Assembly (NCBI GenBank): GCA_008921705.1
Contig: VFFE01007878.1
Span: forward strand, 1,459,193-1,523,192
Direction: 5' to 3'
Length of the DNA: 64,000 nt
Source: Burhinus oedicnemus
Lineage: Eukaryota > Chordata > Aves > Charadriiformes > Burhinidae
Position numbers and translations under genes: made by a program
Notes under the pieces: generated by a model
Told to the model about the DNA's origin: nothing
Seen by the model: only the letters and a program-made list of their open reading frames with translations
Databases searched by the model: none
Part shown: positions 1-13,480 of the stretch, one piece after another
Numbering within the stretch: position 1 is the stretch's first letter
Layout: every line of letters starts with the position of its first letter

Positions 1-114
1 GAAGAGAGAGCCTTGCAAAAAAAAAATTCCAATGATTGGGTCTGAGAAGCCAGAAGCTTTACACAGAAGATCATTATATTCTGGTTTTTAATCCTCAGAC
101 TCACTGGAATTTTT

Positions 115-152
115 CTTCTTTATGGAAAAAGCTAAGCTTTTTCATAAAGAAG
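115..152. repeat. Near-perfect palindrome with 18-bp arms
   Basis: Left arm CTTCTTTATGGAAAAAGCT (115-133) and right arm AGCTTTTTCATAAAGAAG (135-152) are reverse complements apart from one extra G in the left arm, with a single A between them. Function unknown. Confidence 0.85.
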
Positions 153-3100
153 TCAAATGGGTGCTTTGAAAATCTTTAGCGCACATCTTTGACTCTTTCA
201 TTTCCTATGTACGTGAAATACAAGGCAGGGCAAGGTCTTTCTTATGTTTATACTGGAATATTTTCCCATTAATGTGGAAAAATACATATAAAGAATAAGA
301 ACACTGGTTTTAAAAAACAAAGATGAAAGTTGTTTTGAGGGAACACATTTGATTTTATGGCTGACTGTCATAAAAGATAACAGCAACGAAAGTAAAAGGA
401 ACCCTGCAGAACTGATGCTTTTGGGGGCAAGAAAATTCCATTATCACAGGGCAGGAAGCTCAATAGCATCAATAATTATTAGAGCAATTTGTGCAAGTTT
501 TCCAAACTACTGTACCTCTGAAAACGACTATGGCAAAAGATTTTATTTTTCATGTGTGGTTTTTATGGAGAAATAGTTTCAGACACACACACACCAATTC
601 TGCAGTGGCGGGAGAGTTGTGGACGTATAGAAAATGAGCGTCCTGCACCCCTTTCATTTGTCCAGAGAGATTAAATGCTGCGAAATCAAACCCTACATCC
701 CAGTGATATACAACAGAGAAAAATCAGGACAACAGGGACCTTGGTTTTGTTTCTTCTATTTGGATATGCGTTGTAGTATTTTCTCCATGACTATTAAGGT
801 GAAATGATCTATAAAAGCCCTCTTGCCCTCTGCAATGCCAGTGGCATGTTCTTCTCTCTCCTTCAAGCAAGGAGAAAACAACATTTGGGACTCTTCTAAG
901 TGCTAATTAAATAGACATATTGGGCAATTCAGCTGGCATTATTGTTTGCCTACACTTTCTGTCTTCTTTTGCTGGGATGCACAGGGAGAGGAGGGCTCAA
1001 GGAGTTTGCTGATGACCTCCTCCATGTTCCTAAATAGCAGCAAGACAGAATAAGGACTTTTGAGCCTGGCCTGAGGCCCCAGCTAATGCAAAATGAACAG
1101 GCTTATCTGTGCAATCTCAGGGGAAAGGCATGCTGAGGGAGACTCTGTTAAGGAGCCCGTGAAGTTGCCAATCCTTTATCCCATGTTCTACCTTCAGAAG
1201 CAGGCTCTCAGAAGACCTAATGTCGCCCAGGAGCATCCCTGGTGCCACCCAGCCTTCAGCAAGGAGGATAGGTGGCTCCGAGGACTTTCCCTTCAGCTGC
1301 CCCTTCTACTGTCTGCCTCCCCACAAATCAACAAAAACGATAAAGTTAGAATCTGGCTGAGAATAAAATTTTTGTCTGATTAAGAGAGTTTCTTGAACTG
1401 CACTGAGGTAGATGAATATGCTCTTCTTTTCAGACAGAAATTGTAGACTTCTTTGTTTCAGTTTCTTTACATAGCCACTGCTGTGATTCCTGCACTTACC
1501 TCCCACCGTTAATAAAATACTTTTGGATGACTTGCAGATTTGATGAAAGGAGACTGAGCTTTTGACGTAGGGTCAGCATTGATCTGGCAAATAGGAGGTT
1601 GTTACCTTAAGCAATGGGTTTGGCAGCCTGTCGAGGGAGAAGGTACCCAGCTAGCTAAGTCTTTAATAGATCACCCTCTCAACAGAAAGATCAAAGATTG
1701 ACGTCTGCCCTTTTGTGTTTAAAACAGCTCTTACAAGATGCTGCAGCCAAGACAGCAGTAGGGAAACCTCCACAGCAACTATTTCTGCTCTTCTGGCACC
1801 ATGAATAGTGGCAGAAAAATCACTTCCATCACACAGTGCTCTGGGGCTTTATCTTCCTCTCTGTGTGTACACCTCATGAAAGCCATTTATTTTGGTGTTT
1901 GTGACACTGTGTTTTGAAAGGCTGCATTGCCCTAATGACAAAAGTCCCATCAACTTCTTTGGATGTTGTTTAAGGTGGGACTTTTGATTATACAGCAAAG
2001 ATCATCATGTAGCCTCTCATTTTGGGCAGTTGTGCTCGTTTGTCATAGTATTTTTTATAAATAAGAAAAGCTGTAGTTACTTTTAAAATACAGCACTTTT
2101 TGGCATGCTGGTGTTGAAGAACTTAATTTGGGAGCCCAAAGATGAAATTCAGGTGCCCCCCGCCACCATGTAAGCACAGCTCAGGGAGAGTAGTGTGGAG
2201 GGGTAATGTTTTCCTTGCTTTCTGTGACCCACAGATTTTCCTTTCCTTCCTGCTCTTTTCCTTCTCTGCACATCTTCCTTCCTTAATTCCTTTTGCTGCT
2301 TCTTGACCTGCTGTAGCCTCCTAATCCTCTGTATTATTTTTCAGGAGTCCAAAAGATAAGGAGAAAAGCTATTTTTCTGAACAAATGTGGCCAGTTTCCC
2401 TATTAACTTCACCAAGGAGATGACAAGTGATGCTAAATGCTCCAGTTATACTTAGCCTGCAATATTTTGACTCTCTGGGGTAGAATACCTTGGGGTTATG
2501 TTAGTAAGGGTAGCCGCATATCATAAATAAGGATTGTTTTCATTCCACTGTTGTCACAAGTCATTTTATTTTCTGTTTATCATTGCATCAAATCTATTAC
2601 AAACATCAAGCACCCCGATTCAAAATAATTATTTCTCAGCAGCGTATTGCCGATTTTTAGCTCTGCTCCTTCAATACTCTTCCCTAATCCAACTCATTTC
2701 AAGGAAATTTAAAAATGTGTCTGTGTATCTCTTCCCAAATGCTTCTATTAATACTTTTGATACGTGGGTTAGAATTGATACTACAGTCCATTTTCTTTAG
2801 TCATTCAAAGTCTGTCCCCTCTTTGGAAGGATACTGTAAGTGAAACGTGTTTATATGTATGCTCTGAAAGGCTGCAACTGGTGCAGAAAGGAGCAGACAA
2901 CTCTCTCTCCAAAGAACTGGAATTCTCTGGGGAAATACAGGCTGTTTATACTTACATTAAAGTATATGAACAAACCCGTACTTTCTTCCTATTTGACTTT
3001 TAGGTTGCAGCCATTTTTTATGTCACTTGGGCCATCTTCTCTCTGCCTATTGCTCCCTGTGGCCTCACAGGCAGCTCCTGGGGAAGAGGAGCCCCGTGCC

Positions 3101-6100
3101 CATCAGTGCTGCACGAGAAGTTCTCTCTCCTCACAGTTTGCATCTTCAAAATCAGCTGCTGGGAGCGTGGTCTCCAGTACACCCAGATCAAGGGGAAACC
3201 TGACAACAAAGCTGCTGCAGTCGTTTTTTGCAAGCAGGCAAAGTTTCCACTTTTATCTTGAGTAATTAGTATATTTTGATAGAAAAAAACCCGTTTTGGA
3301 AGCTTCAGAAGAAACACACAGAGAGGCAGAGAATCACCAGTTTCTAGGATATAAATTCAAAATGGTGGCTATTTTTGTTGAAGCGAGTGGAGAAATCACT
3401 GAGGTCAGTCCTGACCTAAAGAAGGGACATAATCTTTTTATATACGGAATAATAACATTGGGCCAGATATTTGCTTCCAGAGGGAAATCTGCTTGTAGGC
3501 AATACAAAACCATCCCCCAAACCCAGGAAGATTGTATTTTTGTATAGAAGCCTGCAAAAGACTGTAGGGTTTTTGAGTTTAGACTAATGAGTAGAGTATT
3601 TACTTATAATACATGTATTAACATATCATTAATTTCTGATTTAATCAAACTGTTGTATGTGGGTTTTTTGCTCCTATAAGTCTTCGTGGAAGGCTGCTTC
3701 TAGCTCTTAGACCTAGACACCTTCTTTACATGTTCACAGCCGGTGACACCTGCCTGTTCTTCTGCTCATGCTGTCCTTTCCAGCAGCTCTTTGCCCTTGC
3801 GGGGGTGCGTGCCCAGCCACCTTTACGGACAGCAGCGGTGGACTTTGTGAACCCTCTGCCCTCCTGCTGCTAAGCTGACTGAGCCAGGCTCTTCCAGCCT
3901 CGGCACTTGCTTTATCCTTCAGGATATTTAGGGATGCTAACAGGGGGGCCCACAAGGAGCTACTCTTCCTGCAAGTTAATCCTGCTCATGCTCTTCCTGT
4001 GAGTAATGATGTATCCATGGGAAGGATCATTTGCCTATTCCAAGTTTTCTGTGGATTCACCATGTATCTCTGTCCAAACCACTCAACCTCTCTGTTATTT
4101 ACCTCTGCAAAGTGCTTTGGGACCAAAAGATAAAAGCTTTAGAATATTTATTCATTTCTTATTGCAGCATTAACTTCCTATGTGCAGCTGTTCATCTAAT
4201 TGTCCTGAAGGTTTCCTGTGGGCTTCTAGAAAAACAAAACTGAGACAGGAAATAAAGTTATTAAAATAATAGGAAGGTGAATATGGATGCTCAGTGCATT
4301 CATCTGAAGCATTTGAGGATACCCCTCTGGATATTTCCAGCCTACACCTTATCTTCCTCCAAGTTTTTCCTTCATTAAACCCTTTGTTACACGCTCATAA
4401 TCCCATTAATTCCCCAAAAGACATCTTCAGACATCAGTCCACCCATCACAGCTTCAGGCTAGCCATGGCTTTGCACAGCAATGCTTCCTTTTTCTGTCTG
4501 TGTCCCCTGGCTCCTTTGGAGCCGAACGCCCTTTCTGTGGGATCTGGAGCGCCTGCAGCAAGGGCGATTTGGTGCCTGAAAGGCCAATAAATGGCAACTT
4601 GGTTTGGAAGCGAGTCCCAAAGGTTAGTCTCCGTCCTGCATCTGCTGGCCTAAATGGAAAACAACTGGGTTTTGGATACAGGAATGGCGGAAAAGAAGAG
4701 CAGAGCCAGGGTCTTGTGTGCTGTCAAACAAAAGTGCAGCAGTCAGTAGCACCCCAGCAGTGCAAGGGCAGGAACACTTGCATCCAATAAACGTACGGGA
4801 TTCAGTTAATTAAGTATGAGAATGAGTAGGACTAAGAAGTCTGTAGTTTCTTTGCAAAAATGCCTGGAAATATTCAGGGAAATGGAAGGACCAAATTATA
4901 CCTTACTTGTTCTTTGTTGAGAACAAGAAACAGTGTGATGCAGTCACTGGAAATGTAGTCTGTTTATAGGGACATTAGGGTCTTGATGACTGTGCAAGAC
5001 ATTTGAGTGTTATTGTCTCAAGTCCCTTCAAGTCTGTGTAAGCTTGTATCTCAGTTACCTGAGTAGTATCTTCTACTTTTTTCTCTATTAGCTCATGAGA
5101 CAGTGAAATCTTTCTCTGAAGAGACGTAGAAGAATTCCTATTGCTTAAAACTAGACTGGAGAAATCCTTCTTTTTTGGAAAAAAAAAGCCATTTATACAG
5201 AACAAGCATTGCACATAGATCAGATTTAGTGAGGTTTTTTTCACTGTGCGGGTAGGGTACCAAATCATTGCTAACATGTTAGGGAAAGAGAGGTGGCTGT
5301 CACATGCAGCTCTGACCCGTACAGGATCTAATTTTGTGCTGCCTTTGCGGGTTCACTGCCTGTATTCATTTTGTCATTCCCATGCATTCCTGATTCGTAC
5401 ATAAATGAGCAGCATGATGTGGTGGGTGCCAGCAGGACTGCCATTCACTGGCAAGGTTACGTACAGCTCTTTCTCATCAGGTTTTGATGGGATGCCTTTC
5501 ACAATTCCTCATAACTTCTCATCCCTCTTCATATTTTGATTGTGAGAGCAGAAAGGGAGTCTTTTGTCAGACTCTTCTGTGTCTCTTCTTCCCCCTGAAT
5601 ACTGATCTTTAGACCCTCATGGCCTCTTCTATTATTTGCTCCCAGGTTTTGATTTTAGAGAGGATCTCGGTTGGTTGATTGCTGCTTTCGGCTTCCCAGT
5701 GACTTGTATAATGATGTTTCTGTAATGAGTGCTGACACTGCACCTGGGTCGGTTGCCATGCCCTCCTCTGAGCAGGAGTAAGGATTGCCAGGCCTAAAGA
5801 ATAATGATGCCTAGAAACGAGCATTGGAATTCAGTCAGAGTGGGTACCTAGGAAAAAAAGAAGAAAAAACAAGCAAACAAAATAAAAGAGACGGCCAGAA
5901 TTACGAGAATACTATTAACAACATTTACTTACATAATTGAAAAAGTCTTTTCTCATGGCAAAGTTGCGTGGATCTGTAGAGCAACTTGCTCACATCCCTG
6001 AGCTGACGGGGGTCATGCGTTGCGCTGTGTCCAGAAACATGTAGACACCAAATGACTTCTGTGACCACCAGGCTGCCTTTTTGCATGCCTTCCTGCGATG

Positions 6101-7675
6101 ATTCTTTTATTCGCTACAAACTAAGAAAAATCTCCTGGCGTTCAGGAGCTGGTGTTTTGACTGCTGCCCTGGCACAGCCCTGAAAACACACTGGATGAGG
6201 GAGCAGACAGTAAATTCCCAGAGCTTCATCTCGGTCTGGAGAAAGTCATTTCACTTGACAGCGCAGTGGACAAAGCCGCTTTGAAAGCAGCTGTTTGCCT
6301 TTTTCTTTTTTTCTTTAGTTTTTTTTCAAGATACCTAAGTCGGCTGTGAAATGCCACCCCTAGCATGCGGAACAACAAAGGCAAAAAAACGGTGGGGCTT
6401 TTACACTTCTCCCCCAACCTGCTGTTCCTGTACATTGTGGACTGAAAAATGGGAAAACAACTGCTGAGGAAGGCTCCCGAGTGACCCCTTGTGTCATGTT
6501 GCGACTATCCTTCTTCCCACAATGGCTGCACCAGCCACTGAACTGTGTCATCGCATCAAATTCACAGAAATAAGGCATTTTCACATTGTCTATGCTTCTC
6601 AAAGCCACGCAGAGTGGGTGTGGTACATAAGTACATGTGCAGATACATATTTTATGTATATACACACATGTATATGCCAGTAAGTCAATAACATAAACAA
6701 CTTGATGTACATTTTTATATAAAAATTTACACACAAATCCATTTATTATTCATTTCCCTGCCCCCCCCTCCACTATGCAAAGGGAATGTAAACATGTTCA
6801 AAATTCAGATGCTCTCGGTTGGCTTCCCAGATGTTTGAAGTTCAATAGATTTTTTTTTTTCATAATTTTCTCAGCTTCTTCTAGTGAAGTGCTAAACAAC
6901 CATTATTCCTTTTTGCCTGCACATTGAGATTCATCTGTAGACTCTAAACTGCCTCAAAAGTGCTTCAATTTTGCATGAGCACTAAGCTGGGGACTGGGAA
7001 GCATTACCCACTGCTGAAGGCCCAGATCATTAGAAAGAGCATGTAAATCCTCTGAACCAGAAGTAAAAAGTGCACAGATTTTCTTTGTGAAGTCTCAACT
7101 GCAGCTTTAAGTAAAACATGAACCATTGGCAGGTTTTTTTCCTGGGCCTTGGAAAAAAAAACCAAAACAACAACCCAGAAAACCAACATCTTTCCTCAGC
7201 TGCACGTGCCTCAACCAAAAGAAGGGAAGACTGGGCTTTGACCCAAAAGCTGGAGCTGCTAAGAGCTCATACTCATGCTTTCCTATGCAGACGACTTCTC
7301 TTCTTCCCGATCCCTGTAAGTAGCACGAGCCTGGCAGAGAATTGCTCGGGTACCGCCGCTCGGGGTTGCTTAAGTGTCAGGATGGCTTGGGTCAAGATGC
7401 TTCAACTCAAATTTGTTTCTGCTCCTAGACCTCAGCCCGTGTGATTTCAGAAATGATGATGCCCATGGTTGAACATAAATACATGCTTTGGAGCTTTGGT
7501 TTTCTTTGGAGTCGTGCTACACTGGAGCATGATTATTACTTTTGTACCGGGAAAAAGGAAGAAAGAAAGCAGCAACAATAGGCACACGTTGTTACATGTG
7601 GAAGAGAACAATGCATTTTGGAGCAATTTGTGCATATTAGCAAAAAATGCCGTCAACCAGAAAATAGCCTCCATT

Positions 7676-7698
7676 AAAAAAAAAAAGGGGGGGGGGGG
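7676..7698 (+). repeat. Homopolymer junction A11-G12
   Basis: Eleven A are followed directly by twelve G. The G run is long enough to be sequencing-error prone and able to pair into quadruplex-type structures. Confidence 0.9.
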
Positions 7699-8532
7699 CT
7701 GTTTTTCCTTTGTCTCTGAACTGTTTATAGGCTGAGAACAAGCAATCCAATGCTGTTCTAAAGTACTAAACAGCAACAGTTCAAAGCTTACACAAAGCAA
7801 TCAGCTGCTGAGGTTTTTGGGGGAGGAGATAGCAGAGGGGCTATTTTACCTTCCCAAGGGGACAAGCCTACAGGGCTGTGCTGCCCACCTCCACCACGCT
7901 GGCAGGGACCAGGGCAGGCGGTTTGCTTTCCACCAGCATTCAAGAACTCAGTTTTGAAATGTTCCCTGCATCATACACAACTTGGTCCATCAGATATTAA
8001 TGGGAAAAGAACAAAAAGGCCTTGTTTTCACTAGAAGAAAATAAAACCCCAACAGAATGTGTGTTTTTTTAGTTCCAGTGCAAAGTCAAATCCCTCTGAA
8101 GACAGCCTTTTGTAATTTTTGTGTAAGTAAATAAGTTAAAAAATATAAGGGGGGGCTGGGATTTTGGCTTAACTCACTACTATTAACTCGTAATTAGGTA
8201 CCATAGCGAGCTGATGCAAACCAGTGCAAACTTGAAATCAGTTTTAATGCAAACTTGACTTTATTAGGTTATTGCCTTCATCTGTATTAATCTGAGTTAA
8301 GAGTAGATCTCTTTCCTAAATAGAAAGTTATCAAGAGAGCAAAAATAGCTGGAAGCATTTAATTTAAATTTTTAAGCTAATATTTGTGGAAAATTGTTTG
8401 TGATCTTCATGTAGTCGTGTCATATCACCAGCCAGCCTGGAAAAGCAGTACTGAGGCCAAACCAGGTGCATGCAATCACTGCGTGAAGGATTACTGGGTA
8501 TTAAAGCTGTTGCTCTTTTAAACTATCTCTAG

Positions 8533-8554
8533 ATATCTATCTGTCTATCTATCT
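8533..8554 (+). repeat. Imperfect (TATC)n microsatellite
   Basis: TATC/TGTC units, about 420 nt upstream of the large CR1. Confidence 0.85.
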
Positions 8555-8974
8555 TTTGTTAAGATTACAGATACTCTATATAGAAAATAAGCTATAGGCA
8601 AAGCATGCCGTTATGCAATCATCTCTGTCCCATTAGGATGCACAGAGTACATTTTTCTCAGCAAGAACTTTAATATTTGAAGCCGTTCTTCTTGTGCATA
8701 GCCTATTTATTCATTTTTTAAACACCAAATTCCATAGCTTAAGTACTGTGATATATCTGAGTGGAATAATTCTCTGACTGTGAGGGATCCATCTCTGCAA
8801 GAGGGTAAATAAATTTCAATTCTGACATACCACTGCTTTCATTTTTACCTTTCTAAAAAGGTTATTTCACCACGTAAAGTAATCAGCCTTCTGCTACAGG
8901 GACGGGTTGTTTATAGCACCTGTGATGAGTGATTAAATATATCTGTAGGCCCTCTATAGACAGATAGGAGCAGC

Positions 8975-11408
8975 CTCATGTTCACAAGCCCTGGTCCTCA
9001 TGGGGGACTTCAACCACACCAATATCTGTTGGAGGGACAACACAGCAGGGCATAAGCAATCCAGGAGGTTCCTTCTCCAAGTGACAGAAGAGCCAACGAG
9101 GGGAGGTGCCATGCTGGACCTCGTTCCCACCAAGAAGGACCTGGTGGGGAATGTGAAGCTCGAGGGCAGCCTTGGCTGGAGTGATCATGAGATGGTGGAG
9201 TTCAAGATCCTTAGGGTGGCAAGGAGGCCACACAACAAGCTCACTGCCCTGGACTTCAGGAGAGCAGACTTTGGCCTCTTCAGGGATCTGCTTGGCAGAG
9301 TACCATGGGATAAAGTCCTGGAGGGAAGAAGGGCCCAAGAAAGCTGGTTAATATTCAAGGATCACCTCCTCCAAGCTCAGGAGCGATGCATCCCAACAAA
9401 GAGGAAGTCAGGCAAAAACACTAGGAGGCCTGCATAGATGAACAAGGAGCTCCTGGACAAAATCAAACACAAAAAGGAAGCCTACAGAAGGTGGAAGCAA
9501 GGACAGGTAGCCTGGGAGTAATACAGAGAAATTGTCAGAGCAGCCAGGGATCAGGTTATGCAAGCTAAAGCCCTGACAGAATTAAATCTGGCCAGGGACA
9601 TCAAGGGCAACAAGAAAAGCTTCTACAGATACATCAGTGGTAAAAGGGAGACTAGGGAAAATGTGGGCCCTCTCTGGAAGGAAACGGGATATGGACAAGG
9701 CTGAGGTACTCAATGACTTTTTTGCCTCAGTCTTCACTGGCAAGTGCTCTAGTCACACAGGCCATGTCACAGAAGGCAAAGGCAGGGACTGTGAGAATGA
9801 AGAACCGCCCACTGTAGGAGAAGATCAGGTTCGAGACCATCTAAGGAACCTGAAGGTGCACAAGTCCATGGGACTTGATGAGATGCATCAGCGGGTCCTG
9901 AGGGAACTGGCCAATGAAGTTGCTAAACCACTATCGATCATATTTGAGAAGTTGTGGCAGTCCAGTGAAGTTCCCACTGACTGGAAAGGGGAAATATAAC
10001 CCCATTTTTAAAAAGAGAAAAAAGGAAGACCTGGGAACTACAGGCCAGTCAGTCTCACCTCTGTCCCTGGCAAGATCATGGAGCAGATCCTCCTGGAAAC
10101 TGTTCTAAGGCACATGGAAAATAAGGAGGTGATTGGTGACAGCCAACATAGCTTCACTAAGGGCAAATAATGTCTGACAGATGTGGTCACTTCTATGACA
10201 GGGTTACAGTGTTGGTGGATAAGGGAAGAGCAACTAATGTCATCTACCTGGACTTGTGCAAAGCATTTGACGCTGTCCCGCACAACATCATGGTTTCTAA
10301 ATTGGAGAGACATGGATTTGACAGATGGACCGCTTGGTGGATAAGGAACTGGCTGGATGGTCACACTCAAAGACTTGAGGTCAATGGCTCGATGTCCAAG
10401 TGGAGACCAGTGACAAGTGGGGTTCCTTGAGGGTCGGTATTGAGATGGGCACTGTTTAACATCTTTGTCGGCAATGTGGACAGTGGGATTGAGTGCACCC
10501 TCAGCAAGTTTGCTGACGACACCAAGCTGTGTGGGGTGGTCAACACACTGGAGGGAAGGGATGCCATCCAGAGGGACCTTGACAGGCTTGGAGATGTGGG
10601 CCCGTGCAAACCTCGTGAAGTTCAATAAGGCCAAGTGCAAGATCCTGCACACGGTTTGGCGCAATCCCAAGCACAAATACAGGCTGGGCGGAGAATGGAT
10701 TGAGAGCAGCCCTGAGGAGCGGGACTTGGGGGTGTTGGTGGATGTGAAGCTCCACGTGAGCCAGCAATGTGTGCTCGGAGCCCAGAAAGCCAACCATATC
10801 CTGGGCTGCATCAAAAGAAGCGTGGCCAGCAGGTTGAGGGAGGTGATTCTGCCCCTCTACTCCGCTCTCATGAGACCCCACCTGGAATACTGTGTCCAGC
10901 TCTGGGGCCCCCAGCATAAGAAGGACATGGACCTGTTGGAATTGGTCCAGAGGAGGGCCATGATGATGATCAGAGGTCTGGAGCACCTCTCCTATGAAGA
11001 CAGGCTGAGAGAGTTGGGGTTGTTCAGCCTGGGGAAGAGAAGGCTCCAGGGAGACCTTATAGCAGCCTTCCAGTATCTGAAAGGGGCCTACAAGAAATCT
11101 GGAGAGGGACTTTTTACCAGGGCATGTAGTGATAGGACAAGGGGTAATAGCTTCAAACTGAAAGAGGGTAGATTTAGATTAGATCTCAGGAAGAAATTCT
11201 TTACTGTGAGGGTGGTGAGGCACTGGAACAGGCTGCCCAGAGAAGCTGTGGATGCCCCATCCCTGGAAGTGTTCAAGGCCAGGTTGGATGGGGCTTTGAG
11301 CAGCTTGGTCTAGTGGGAGGTGTCCCTGCCCATGGCAGGGGGGTTGGAACTAGATGATCTTTAAGGTCCCTTCCAACTCTAACCATTCTATGATTCTGTG
11401 ATTCTGTG
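8975..11408 (+). mobile_element. CR1 LINE retrotransposon, 5'-truncated and inactivated, about 2.4 kb
   Basis: CR1 is the dominant non-LTR retrotransposon of birds; its second ORF encodes an AP endonuclease and reverse transcriptase that copy its RNA into DNA at a nicked target. This copy starts inside the endonuclease (LVLMGDFNH, EEPTRGGAMLDLV). It continues through [15 protein letters not shown] and the reverse transcriptase blocks [15 protein letters not shown] and [10 protein letters not shown] (the metal-binding FADD box near 10510-10530). It ends with [20 protein letters not shown] and [20 protein letters not shown], stopping at 11311-11313. Reading frame changes occur near 9640-9690, 9980-10030, 10110-10170 and 10590-10610. 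In-frame stops include TAG at 9435, TAA at 9519 and TGA at 10428. The 3' UTR ends in three ATTCTRTG-type octamers (11385-11408). It cannot encode an active enzyme. The left edge is approximate. Confidence 0.95.
8991..11313 (+). pseudogene. Decayed CR1 ORF2 (endonuclease/reverse transcriptase)
   Basis: This is the coding remnant inside the CR1 copy. The endonuclease C-terminal part runs 8991-9434, followed by a degraded linker to about 9690. The segment with [16 protein letters not shown] and [20 protein letters not shown] lies at about 9690-9990. The palm and fingers of the reverse transcriptase occupy about 10030-10600 in two frames, and the C-terminal region runs about 10600-11313 in one long open frame. 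The last part is intact because it is the least damaged, not because it is a separate gene. At least three premature stops and several frame shifts show that it is dead. The 258-residue open frame on the opposite strand is a shadow of this region. Confidence 0.92.
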
Positions 11409-13099
11409 AAATTGAACGGGTCGTTCTGGACTATCGGTAAGTAAAAAGAAAATCATTCTTGTCTTTGGTCATTTAAGTTTTACCATCAGAGAACAATCTA
11501 ATGATAAAGGACTGTGTAATAAGAAAGCAATCTGTTTACCTTTTATTAAGTCTGTTTACAGTCATACCACTTTGGTGTATGGTCTAGGCCACTTTCACGA
11601 AGCAAAAAATATGATGCTGTTTTAAGGATTTTTGGATGAAGCTTTGTATGAAATGTAAGACAGATGGCGACTATAAGAACTGAAAATGCTTTCATCCTTT
11701 TTGCCAAATACCGTGGAGATAATCCAGCCCCTCCTGAAATTATTGCAAAACTCCAATTTTCCTTTTTGCTATCAGGATTCTCCTTTCACCCTCATCTTGC
11801 ATTAAAAAGTATGTATACTTAAGTCAGCCAAATCTGTCCTGACTGAGCAACATTCATAAAGTATTCCTCCACTCTCCTCTCCTAATAGTTAGAAAAAGGA
11901 ACTGTGAGTCAGAAATCATGGACTGTTTCAGACTGGCACTGATTTATTTTGAGACTGAGTAAGCCACCACATTTTTCTCTATGGCTAGGTTGAGGATCTG
12001 AATGGGGTCACACCGTGTTTTTCCATGTTACATGCCATATAATTTGATTCTGTAGCAGCATGTGTTGCATGGATGTGCAGAGGAATCCTCTTACCACAGA
12101 GCTGGTTTACTGCTGACTCCCCAAAGCCTCTTCTGTGTCGTCAAGAAACACCGTCCCTGCCCTCTGTCCCCACTGCACAGCAGGAAGGGAGATTTGAGGG
12201 TGCATGCAGTTGAGGGAATCTGTGCCTGTCTAAGCAGGCAGGGAGCCAAGAGCACTGAACATCAGGTTTGGAAGGATGCTCTGAGTACCAGTTTCAAGAA
12301 ACTGAACTTGTAAATTGTTGCAAGATACCTGCATGAAAATGGGCTGTATTTCCATACTTGTTTACAGTGACTGCAATCCACCTGCAATCTATATGCATGT
12401 ATTACAGTAATGTCTTTTTCCAGTCCAGTAGGTCATAAAGTTCTGTCTCCTTGAGAAATGTGTTCTATGGCGTATGTGATTACTAATTAATGAAATACCT
12501 TTTGGGCAAATGAAAGCACAAAAGCACAGAAATTGTTTGAACTTCTGCTTACAGAGAAAATAAACAAATTATCCAGGCAGTTTCTTAGAGTTTATAAGCA
12601 CAGTTTAGTCTTGCAACTAAATAGCTCCTGTTTAGTGTTGTGCCAGAGGGTCAAACACAAGCCAATATAATGCTTCCACAAAAATTGCTCTATCAAAGTC
12701 CTGAGGAATATTTTCACACATGCGGGGTATTAATAACAAATGCCTAACATTTATGGCAGCCAAAATACATCCAAATAATTTCTTGGCAGAACGATGCCCA
12801 GTGAGGTGTAGATACTAACTCTGTGACCTGGACTCACTCCAGGCTAGATAATTACATTTGATTAATTGATAATAATCTTCTGTTTTCGGACATTTACAGT
12901 AATCATTATTTGTCTTGAGCAGTCATATTCGGCTGCAGAACCTTGTAAGATATTTTCGTTTCCCTCTAGAAAGAAATGAATCTGATCAGTAAATCTGTTC
13001 CTATTAAAATCATTGGGAAATTTGCCAATTACTTCAGCGGGTGCTATATGGAACACATGAGTTATTATTGCAGTTACTAATAATCTACCATAATATCAT

Positions 13100-13480
13100 A
13101 CAATTACATTACATTTGCATACATTAAAAAAGATAACATTTCTGCCTCTGAAGACCAGATAATCTACCTCTCAATTTGTATAGCCAGCTACGTTAAATGC
13201 TCAGCGGCTGTGTGAGTGAAGAGTGTCTTTGCTTGATTGTGTTTCTAGGATACAGTTTATACTAAAAGACCATGTATATAAGGTGCAATTCCCTCTTCAC
13301 GCTTCCTTTTGGTCCGGGAGGGGTAGTAATTTTATTTTGATATATACCATCATCTAGTGCCTCTCCCCTGTGCTCCTTCAGCTGCACACATTAGTGGTAG
13401 GCAGACTGAGCAAGGCTCCCTCCGCCCTCTGCCTCTCTCAGCCCATTAATCCCTCATTAATGTGCAAATAGAGAAATAGG
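13100..13480. promoter_or_regulatory. Candidate intronic regulatory stretch with POU and OTX-type motifs
   Basis: Contains an exact octamer ATTTGCAT (13113-13120), TAATCC (13447-13452) and TGCAAAT (13463-13469) in repeat-free sequence about 5 kb upstream of the Ig1 exon. The support is motif content only. Confidence 0.2.

Noticed and set aside
10038..10814. 258-codon open frame on the minus strand
   Set aside because: It lies antisense to the reverse transcriptase region of the CR1 copy; a shadow of repeat coding sequence.
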